Source: Thermoanaerobaculia bacterium
Lineage (GTDB): Bacteria; Acidobacteriota; Thermoanaerobaculia; Multivoradales; JAHZIX01
Direction of reading: 5' to 3'
Length of the DNA: 64,000 bases
Assembly: GCA_027069135.1 (NCBI GenBank)
Contig: JALXFE010000539.1
Location: forward strand, 34,815 to 98,814
The first letter of the stretch is position 1. Each line of letters opens with the position of its first letter. The notes below the pieces were generated by a model. It was given only the letters and a program-made list of their open reading frames with translations, did not search any database and was not told the DNA's origin. The position numbers and the translations under genes are program-made. Shown one piece after another: positions 18,101 through 25,800 of this stretch.

Positions 18101-19808
18101 CCCCCTTCGCCGCGTCGTGACCCTGAGGCCTTGCGACGGAGCCCGAGGTTCCCTCGGGGACGCGGCCTCCGGGGACGGCGATGTACCGCGGGCGGTCGAG
18201 CGAGCCCTCGGAGATCTTCTGGATCTCCTGGCGGCCGTCGATCAGGAGGGAGGTGCTTCGGCGCCTCGGCTGTGGATCGTCACCGCCGGTGCCGTGGCCG
18301 TCGGCGGGGAAACCCTGTCCAACCCCGTCGGCGGGGCAGTGCGGGGCCTTGCCGGGGTTCTCGCCCACGAGCATCCGGAGCTTTTCGGAGGGCTCGTGGA
18401 TCTTGAATCCGGCGTGGATCCGGCCACCGCCGGGCCAGCCCTATGGCGAGAGATCGTCGGCTCCGCCGGGGCGGAGCGAGGGGCGCTGCGCCGGGGGCGG
18501 CGGTTCGTCGCCCGACTGCGGGAGGCCTCGCCGGGGGAGGTCCCGACCTCAGATTCCGGGGAACCGGCCTTTCCTCTCCGCGAGGAAGCGGGTTATCTCA
18601 TCACCGGCGGCTTCGGAGCCTTGGGCCTCGAGGTCGCCCGCTGGCTCGCCGCCCGGGGAGCTCGCCATCTAGCGTTGCTGGGCCGCAGGATCCCCGAGGA
18701 CGGCTCAGCGCCCCAGGATGTCCTCACCGAGCTAGAAGCGGCGGGTTGCAAGATCTACCCCCTGGGTGCCGATGTCGCGGACGCTTCAGCGTTGAGCGCC
18801 GCCCTGGAGCACTACTCCGGGCCTCCTTGGAGGGGTGTGATCCATGCCGCGGGGCGGGTGGGCGACGCGAGCCTCCGGGGAACCGACGGGGAACATCTGG
18901 CGGAGGTTCTCGCTCCCAAGGTGGCGGGGGGGTGGAATCTCCATCGATGCTTCGAGGAGACCCCCCTCGACTTCTTCTGGCTTTTCTCCTCGGCCGCCGG
19001 AGTGTTGGGCAATCCCGGCCAGGGGGCCTACGCGGCGGCCAACGCCTTTTTGGGAGCCCTGGCGGAATACCGTAAGAGCCAAGATCTGCCGGCCCGGGCT
19101 TTCCATTGGGGACCTTGGGGAGAGGTTGGCTTCGTGGCTCGCCAAGGGGCGGAGCTCCGGGAGCGGTTGGAGACGCAGGGTTTCTTCCTCATGGAAACCT
19201 CGGCGGGACTCGAAGCCCTGGGGCGGGCGGCGGGAAGCTCGCTCACCCAACCCCTGATCCTGGCCGCGGATTGGGCTCGCCTGGGTCGAAGCGGATCCCC
19301 ATTGAGCCATTCACCGCTCCTGCAGGATCTTCTGCCGGCGGTGGCCCCGGCCCCGGCAGTCGGCGCTGCCGAGAGCCCCATGGGGGTCGACATGGAGGAA
19401 GCTCTGCGCTGTTCGACCCGGTCGGAGCGACCCCGGATCTTGGAGGGGTACCTGCGCCGCCGCCTCGGGAAAGTGTTGAAGACTCCCGCCCACCGTTTCG
19501 CCGCCGAGGTTCCGCTGACCGCCCATGGTCTCGATTCCCTGGTGGCCGTCGAGGTGCGCACAGCCCTCGAATCGGAGCTGAAAATCTCGGTGCCCCTGGC
19601 CTGGCTGCTGCAGGGAGAAAGCCTGACGGGCCTTCGAGACCACCTCCTCAAAGCCCTCGAGGAGGCCTCGAGCTCCGATCTGGCACCGCCGGAGCCGGCG
19701 GTGTCCGGTGTCGAGGCGGAGGACCTACTGGAACGCCTTGACGACCTACCACCGGAGGAGGTGGACCGGCTGCTGGCGCAGATGGAAGGTCAGGAGGTGG
19801 CCCTATGA
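12180..19808 (+). CDS. Lipid-loading PKS: FAAL-ACP-KS-AT-DH-KR-ACP
   Basis: This 2542-residue protein activates a fatty acid and extends it once. Residues 1-590 are a fatty acyl-AMP ligase (TSGST near 178, FHDDG near 221, GKIQR near 562) that loads ACP1 (Ser 632, in GLGS rather than GLDS). A cis-AT PKS module follows: KS ~695-1120 (Cys 864 in SACSAS, EAHGTGT, NLGHLE), AT ~1225-1530 (GHSLGE Ser 1319), DH ~1585-1860 (His 1617 in HRVAGTMVLP, Asp 1777 in DSAWQ), KR ~1910-2380 (GGFGALG near 2143, Tyr 2284) and ACP2 (Ser 2453 in GLDS). No enoylreductase is seen, so an alpha,beta-unsaturated acyl chain is predicted. The AT specificity motif is VAAH, neither HAFH nor YASH, so the extender is uncertain. 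The start chosen is ATG 12180, with GAGAGGAGAG upstream; an in-frame GTG at 12153 lacks this. The C-terminus is a docking-like acidic helix. The gene overlaps the next by 4 bases. Confidence 0.94.
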   Translation: MMDGESSCGSLVDLLCLRARLEGDRRAKSFLPATGGPAIHRTYSELHRAALSMAAHLASTAAPGDRALLLYPPGLEFTEAFFGCLYAGLVAVPAPPPDPRRLERTLPRVRSILEDCAAKLILTTEGTLPALRGAADKLPSLRQIPWIATDSLAVQEDPGESFEAPRIGPETLAYLQYTSGSTAAPKGVRSTHAHILRNCRYLEEGLGYDRDSVQLSWVPDFHDDGLIQGVVLSIYTGFLGLRMAPLAVARRPLSWLKAMTDHRATHSGGPNFVYEMAAQRIRPADREGLDLSSWRVAYNAAEPIRASTLETFQEAFGPVGFRRETFYPAFGMAETTLIVSAKPHGAAPLVIPFDTEALELSGQAREVPPSAKAKTLVGCGAPLGAARFEIVDPETQSRQPEGQVGELWISDPCVADGYWGQPEATAQTFKARLAGSDDGPFLRTGDLAFLHREQVFIAGRLKDLIILAGRNLYPQDVELAAEGAHQSLRRGCGAAFAVEAEGKERLVIAQEAREGLFAAQAAAEAAEARGAIRQAVAEALDAEIWEIVLIAPGTLPKTSSGKIQRQACRILYQEGRLEVPSPPVAEPVASNIGALSVAEIATWLRRRLAEHRGCREEEIDPRQPFSRLGLGSTALVGLVGELEEKIGEKLSETFFWQHPTLEAVAAALAPGGCDGAVEVASANERHRRASQERQPVAIVGIGCRFPGAGSPEAFWRLLRDGIDAVGEVPPDRWPVEEYYHPEPRRAGKMSSRWGGFLDGVDGFDPYFFGISPREAERMDPQQRLLLEVTWEALEDAGIPPQSLAGSATGVWVGIGMSDYSRWLFEDGALSDAYAGTGGALSIAANRLSFFLDLRGPSLAVDSACSASLVAVERACRSLWRGETDLALAGGVNLILAPEVTVNFSQAGFLAPDGRSKAFDARADGYVRSEGAGVVVLKPLSRAQADGDPIYAVVLGGAVNQDGRSNGLTAPNPQAQERLILTACRDAGVDPRAIRAVEAHGTGTALGDPIEAQALGAARGARRESEPPCSLGSVKTNLGHLETAAGIAGLIKMALCLRHRRLVPSLHFEEPNPRIDFDALGLSVQTQEAPWESDGGPRLAGVSSFGFGGTNAHVILREAPVSTQPEVLGDDPRREDLVVLSAQDPQALRQRARDLRAALASGDGSPKEGLLRDLSWTTARRRSHLDHRLAVVARDLPELEEALVAFEAGDELRDLARGQRPFDGASPIAFVFSGQGGQWPAMGQELYATEPVFREALEAAARALAPHVDGDPLAELLAPPDRSRLEEIDVVQPLLFALQVALAALWRSWGVEPAAVIGHSLGEVAAVVVAGALSLEDGAQIICHRSQLMRMTSGGGAMLAVEMEVLALTALLQALGGQVEIAVINGPDSVAVSGEVEAVETLRLALEEKGIFCRRVKVDVAAHGPLMEPLTEPLGLLLAGLTPKTGDLRIFSTVLGDEVDGKDLDGSYWQRNLRRPVRFAEAVEKALENGVQTFVELGPHPLLVRAVGRMGERAQKNLLAIGSLRREEGERRQMLRGLGALYCRGVEPRWPAVAPTTGRTVSLPTYPWQRQRYWLERRRSPLPSDHPLLGRRLDSARNSETLWQTTLEKDRVDFLSSHRVAGTMVLPGTAYLEMAVQAGGALADVEFRQPLWIGDEALEAGEVELQTTVFEEPEGRGRRFEIYSRSGDEAWVRNACGRCEPARPSRPVEALDISALQERLGAGTEAEDFYRDLATRGYDYGPQHRQVHRLWSGDREVLVELRSGLEKGLWTLHPALLDSAWQGLAAWFENVADGDLWLPARVGEFQASSMSGPPAWARIEASEVSISRITARVDLFDRDGRHLSRTEGLELRRSSLKPPVGLGSPGAASPASPDTASPDTASPDTASRGPSLYTVEWREAPSSRASELALEPERWMILEDQGGVGRALAEELQRRGHQAILFPAFPGGSPGGERTEGEAEAWGRAFKEAASGAGSPLRRVVTLRPCDGARGSLGDAASGDGDVPRAVERALGDLLDLLAAVDQEGGASAPRLWIVTAGAVAVGGETLSNPVGGAVRGLAGVLAHEHPELFGGLVDLESGVDPATAGPALWREIVGSAGAERGALRRGRRFVARLREASPGEVPTSDSGEPAFPLREEAGYLITGGFGALGLEVARWLAARGARHLALLGRRIPEDGSAPQDVLTELEAAGCKIYPLGADVADASALSAALEHYSGPPWRGVIHAAGRVGDASLRGTDGEHLAEVLAPKVAGGWNLHRCFEETPLDFFWLFSSAAGVLGNPGQGAYAAANAFLGALAEYRKSQDLPARAFHWGPWGEVGFVARQGAELRERLETQGFFLMETSAGLEALGRAAGSSLTQPLILAADWARLGRSGSPLSHSPLLQDLLPAVAPAPAVGAAESPMGVDMEEALRCSTRSERPRILEGYLRRRLGKVLKTPAHRFAAEVPLTAHGLDSLVAVEVRTALESELKISVPLAWLLQGESLTGLRDHLLKALEEASSSDLAPPEPAVSGVEAEDLLERLDDLPPEEVDRLLAQMEGQEVAL
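17786..17838 (+). repeat. In-frame 15-bp minisatellite between DH and KR
   Basis: Three perfect copies of ggcttccccagacac (17786-17800, 17801-17815, 17816-17830) plus a partial fourth encode repeated ASPDT in the linker between dehydratase and ketoreductase domains. Confidence 0.95.
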
Positions 19809-22800
19809 GTCCCGCTCGTCGAGACCTGGAAGAGAAGCGAGAACGCCTCCGGGCCCTGCTGAAGAAGAAGGCGGGAGTTGCTGCCGGGCCGTTTCCTCTC
19901 TCCGTCGGCCAGCAGGCTTTGGCCTACATTCAGGACCTGGCCCCGGAGAGCTCGGCTTACCACGTGGTGTTCTGCGCCCGTTGCCGTGAACCCTTAGACG
20001 GGGAGCGTCTGCGCCGCGCCTTGGAAGAGCTTCTGCAACGCCACGCGGCGCTCCGGACCACCCTCCTCGGCAGGAGCTGCGGCGAGCGCCGTCAGGAGGT
20101 GGGAGCAGCTCCGGCGGTGGAGCTCATCGGCGCCGAGGATCTGGTGGAAGAGAACCTGGAGGAAGCCTTGGGTCAGCACCTGGGCCAGCACCTGGGCCAG
20201 CGTCTGCGCCAGCCCTTCGACCTGGCCGCAGAGGCGCCGATTCGATGGTCGATCTTGCGCCGGGGCCCGGCGGATCACATTCTCTTCCTTCTCTTCCACC
20301 ACATCGCCATCGATTTCTGGTCTCTCGGGTTGCTCCTGGAGGAGCTCGATCTCCTCCTGAAGGAGCAACCGCTGCCGGCCCTCGGAGCTTCCTACCGGCG
20401 GTTTGTCTCGCACCAGCGCGATGCCCTGGCCGGGAGCGTCGGGGAACGGTTGCGCCGATACTGGCGGCAGCGATTGGCCGACTTGCCGCCGGCCTTAGAC
20501 CTGCCCACGGACCGACCACGGCCGAAGGAGCGATCCTTTGAAGGAGCGACAGCTCTCCTGCGTTTCGAGGCCGCGGAGACGGAGGCGGCGCGGAAACTGG
20601 CTCGTGAATCCGGCGCCACCCTCTTTGCCACGTTGCTGGCGGTGTTGCAGATTCTCCTGCGCCGGTGGTCCGGCCAGCGGGATCTGCTGGTGGCGACACC
20701 GGTAGCGAACCGGGATGGCGGTTTTGAGAAGACCGTGGGCTATTTCGTCCACCAGGTGGCCATCCGCGGAGATCGGGGCCTCGAAGCTCCTTTCGCCGAG
20801 GTGGTGGAACAGGTTCGGGATCGCAGCCTGGAGGCGGTCGAGCATTGTGCGCTGCCCTTTGCGGAGTTGGTGAACCTTCTCGATCTGCCTCGGAATCCGA
20901 GCCGTGCACCGCTGTGTGACGTCGGTTTCGCCCTCGAGACCCCGCGCATGGACCGACGGGGGATTTTTTCTCTGCTCCTGGGGGATGTCGGCGCTTCGGT
21001 CGAGCTGGGTGGAAAGGCCTGGGAGGCGGTCGATCTACCCCAGCAGGAGGGGCAGCTCGATCTCAACCTCCACCTGCTCGAGGGGGAAGGGGGCTTAGGC
21101 GGTCTGGTGGCCTACGATACGGCTCTCTTCGATGGCTCGACGGTCGAGCGCCTCCTCTCGCAGCTGCGCCGCTTGCTTTCCGGGATCGCCGCCCGGCCCC
21201 ATCTCCCCGTGGGGGACCAGCCGCTGCTCGGCAGGGTCGAGGAGCAGCAGCTGTTGGCCCTCGGAACCGGGGCCGAGGCGTCCCGGGCGGAAGGCTCCAT
21301 GGTGGACGCGGTCCTGGAACGTTGCCGCCGACAGCCGGAGGAGGTGGCGGTCGAGGATTGCGCCGGATCGATGACCTATGGAGCCCTGGAAGCGCGATCC
21401 GAAAGACTGGCCCGGCGGCTGCGAGCCCTGGGGGTCGGGCCGGAGGTTCCGGTGGCGGTGCTGGAGGAACCTTGCCCGCAGATGGTGGTGGCCTGGTTGG
21501 CGATCTTGAGATGTGGCGGCGTCTACCTGCCCCTCGATCCCCAGAATCCCCCGGCCCGGTTGCGCGAGATGCTGGGACCACAGACGATGGATTCCACATC
21601 GGGCGCCCCTTGCCGGATTCTGGTAAGCCGCCGCGAGATTCTGCAGGCTGTTTTCGCAGAGAAGGGGATCCTCGCCGGTCTGGACATTCTGGATCCCGAA
21701 GAGGATGCGGGCTCCGAGGTCGCCCGAGCGGCTGCCGCGACGACACGCCCTTCTCCGATCCATCCGCTGCAGCTCGTCAACCTAATTTTCACCTCCGGCT
21801 CCACGGGTCGGCCGAAGGGGGTGGCAATCCCCCATAGAGCCCTCCACAACGTGGTGACCTGGTATGGGAATCTTCTGAATCTGGGGCCCCGGGACCGGGT
21901 TCCCAATACCCTGCGACCGGGATTCGATCCGGCCGGGTTGGAGGTTTGGTCCACCCTCCTGGCCGGCGCGACCCTGGTCGTACCGGAGGCCGAAGATCGA
22001 GCCTCCGGTCAGCGGTTTGCCCGCTGGTTGGCGCGGCAGAGAATCACCGCTGCCACCGTACCGGCACCCCTGGGGGAATCCCTGTTGGCGGCCCAACTGC
22101 CGGACGATCTGCGCTTGCGCCACCTGGTTCTGGGGGGCGAAGCCCTGCGCCGCAGGCCCGGTGCGGATCTCACCTTCGAGGTTCACAATCACTACGGCCC
22201 GACGGAGGCCACCATCGTCGCCTGCGGTGGCCCGGTGGCCGTGGCCTCGGAGCAGACCGTCCCGGACGTCGGCCGGCCGGTGGACGGGGTCTCGATCCTC
22301 CTCCTCGACGATCGGCTGCAGCCCAAGCCCCGGGGGGGCGTTGGAGAAGTCTTTATCCGAGGCGTCGGTGTCGCGCGGGGATATCTCGGCCGGCCCGCCC
22401 TGACCGCCGCGGCCTTCCTTCCGGATCCTTCAGGCTCCGAGAAGGGGGGACGGATCTACCGCAGCGGCGATCTCGGTCGCTGGGGGAAGGATGGAAACCT
22501 CCAGCTTCTGGGGCGCAAGGACGAGCAGATCAAGATCCGGGGATTTCGGGTCGAGCTCGAAGAGGTTGAGCGAGCTCTCTGCACCCTGCCGGAAGTGGCC
22601 GCCGGGGTCGTGGTCCCGCAAGGAGCCGGCTCCAACCGAGCGATCCTGGTGGCCTACGTGGTCCCTGGAGATTCCCGGAAGAAGCCCGACCGAGAGCTCC
22701 TGGGAGCCACCCTCGCCCAGCATCTTCCCGAGTACATGGTGCCCACCCGATGGGTCTTTCTCGAGGCCTTGCCGCTCACCGCTAACGGCAAGGTGGATCG

Positions 22801-25800
22801 TCGGGCTCTGGCTGTGCGGAGGATCTCCGGTCCCTCTACGGTCGCCGTCGCTGCCAGCGAGGCCGAACGGAGAATCGCTCGGATCTGGGGCCAGGTCCTG
22901 GGTCTTAAGATCGTCCCGCCCGAAGCGAATTTCTTCGATTTGGGGGGTAACTCGCTTCTGCTGGGAGAGACCCTGAGTCCGTTGGAGGAATCCCTCGGCC
23001 ACTCCCTGACGCTGGTCGAGCTGCTGCGCTATCCCACCGTACGGAGTCTGGCCCACCACCTGGAAGGTCCCGCGACTCCGGAGGACAGCCGGTCGGAAGG
23101 TATTTCCCCAGAGCTCTTCAAGGCCGAGCCCATCGCCGTGATCGGGATGGCCGGAAGATTTCCCGGTGCGGCTTCGATCCGGGAGCTGTGGGATCTGCTG
23201 CGCGACGGAAGGGAGGGATTGCGATCCTTCTCCGAGGACGAGCTTGCGGCCGCCGGAGCTCCCGCTAGAGCCCTCCGCGACGACCGCTTCGTCGCAGCTG
23301 GAGGGATTCTTCAAGATATCGAGGAATTCGACGCGCCGTTTTTCGGCCTCAACCCCCGGGAAGCGGAGATTCTCGACCCCCAACAACGGATTTTCCTGGA
23401 ATGTGCCTGGCAGGCCTTGGAGGATGCCGGCTACGTTCCGGGCGGGGAGGACCGTACCGGGGTCTTTGCCGGGAGCGGCCAGAGTACCTATCTGCGTCAT
23501 CATCTGGAAGGCCACGACGAGCTTTCGAGATCCGTCGGCGACTACCAGCTGACGATCTCCAACGATAAAGACTTCCTCGCTCCGCGGGTGGCCTACCGGC
23601 TGGATCTCAAGGGACCGGCGGTCAATGTTCAGACCGCCTGCTCAACCTCCTTGGTGGCGGTGCATCTGGCCTGTCAAAGCCTGCGTGCCGGCGAATGCGA
23701 GATGGCGCTGGCCGGGGGGGTGACCCTGCGGCTCCCCCAGACTTCCGGATATCGCTACCAGGAAGGCATGATCCTATCTCCGGACGGCCATTGTCGCCCC
23801 TTTTCCGAGGGCGCCGCCGGCACGGTGGGGGGCAACGGTGTCGGGGTCGTGCTCCTCAAGCCCCTGAGCCGCGCCTTGGCAGACGGGGATCCCATCCACG
23901 GGGTGATCCCGGGTTCCGCCATCAACAACGACGGCTCCCTCAAGGCCGGTTTCACGGCTCCCAATGTCGGGGGGCAGGCGGCGGTGATTCGTCGGGCGCT
24001 GGCGGCGGCGGGAGCGCAGGCCTCGGAGATCGACTACATCGAGGCCCACGGAACGGCGACGGAGCTGGGGGATCCCATCGAGGTGGCAGCCCTGAATCGG
24101 GTGTTGCAGGGTGTGTCGGGACCGGTGGGGCTGGGATCCGTCAAATCCAATCTGGGCCACCTGGACACCGCCGCCGGGGTCACCGGGCTGATCAAAACCC
24201 TGCTGGCTCTCGAGCATGAGGAGATTCCCCGCACGCTGCATTATGAGTCGCCCAATCCCCGCATCGACTTCGGGGAAGGTCCCCTGGAAGTCGTGGCTCA
24301 GAATCGTCCCTGGCCGCGGCGGGAGGGGCGAGCGCGGCGGGCCGGCGTGAGCTCCTTCGGGATCGGCGGCACCAACGCCCACGTGATCGTGGAGGAAGCA
24401 CCGACCCGGGCACCGGCGGCTGTCCCGGGCTCGGCCCCGGCAGCTGGGCCGGAGCGGCCCGCGGAGCTGTGGGTTCTCTCGGGTCGAACTCCCCGAGCTC
24501 TGGATCAGGTCCGGGAAGATCTGGGGGGGTACCTAAGCGAGCATCCCTCGACGTCCCACCGGGCCGTGGCCCATACCCTGCAGGCCGGTCGGCGTGCCTT
24601 CGAAGCTCGGGCTGCGGTGGTCCTTCGTCCGGACGAGGACGGGGGGACAGTTCTGGCGGATGCGGGCCGGGGGCATCGGGGAACAGCCCGCAACCCGGCG
24701 GCACCCCGGATCTACCTCTTCCCTGGCCAGGGAGCCCAATACCCCTCCATGGGGCGGGAGCTCTACGAAGGCTTCGAGGTGTACCGGCGGCACCTGGACC
24801 GGTGCGCGGAAATTCTCGAGCCTCGTCTGGGGTTGGATCTGCGGCACTGGTTGCACCGGGATGTGGCCGACGAGGAAGCCGCGGCCCGGTTGCGGCACAC
24901 GGACCTGGCCCAGCCGGCGCTCTTTGCCGTCGCCTCCTCGCTGGTCGAGCTGTGGAGATCCTTGGGGGTCGAAGCCACCGCCATGATCGGTCATTCCATC
25001 GGCGAATGGGTGGCGGCCTGGGAGAGCGGTGTCCTCGATCTGGAATCGGCCCTCACCTTGGTGGCAGCCCGGGGGCGTTTGATCCATGCCCTGCCCCCGG
25101 GGGAGATGGTCAGCGTCGCCCTCGGTGAAGAAGAGCTCCGGTCCCTTATCCGGCCCTTCCTTCGGGAAGGGATTTCGCTGGCCGCCGTCAACGGTCCCCG
25201 GCAAGGGGTCGTTTCCGGTTCTGCCCCCGCCATGGCGGGCCTGGTGGAGGCGTTGCAACGAGAGGGGGTAGAGCACCGTCGGCTCCACACTTCCCACGCC
25301 TTTCACTCCGGGATGATGGACCCCTGTTTGGAGGCCTTCCGGGACGAGGTGCGCAAGGTGGCGCTCAAGGCTCCCCAACGTCCCTTCGTATCCAACGTCA
25401 CCGGCCGATGGATACGAGACGAAGAGGCGACAGATGCCGAATATTGGGTCGGGCAATTGCGTTCCACGGTACGTTTTTCAGACGCCCTGGCGAGCGCCGC
25501 CGCCCAGTACGAAGAGGCGACCTTTCTCGAGTGTGGCCCCGGTCGCAGCTTGGCCAGCTTCGTGCGCAGCACGTTGCCCGGGGCTCGCGCCGTCTCGTGC
25601 CTGCCTCATCCCAAGAGCGGAGCCGGAGCCCGGGAGACCTTCCTCGAAGCGATCGGAAGGCTGTGGCTCGAGGGGCAGGAGATCCGCTGGCAAGGCCTCG
25701 ACCCGACACCGCCAGCGCGTCTTTCCCTGCCGACCTATCCCTTTCAGAGGGAGCGCTATTGGATCGATCCACCGGAGGCGATTGCCCCGGGTCGACCTCG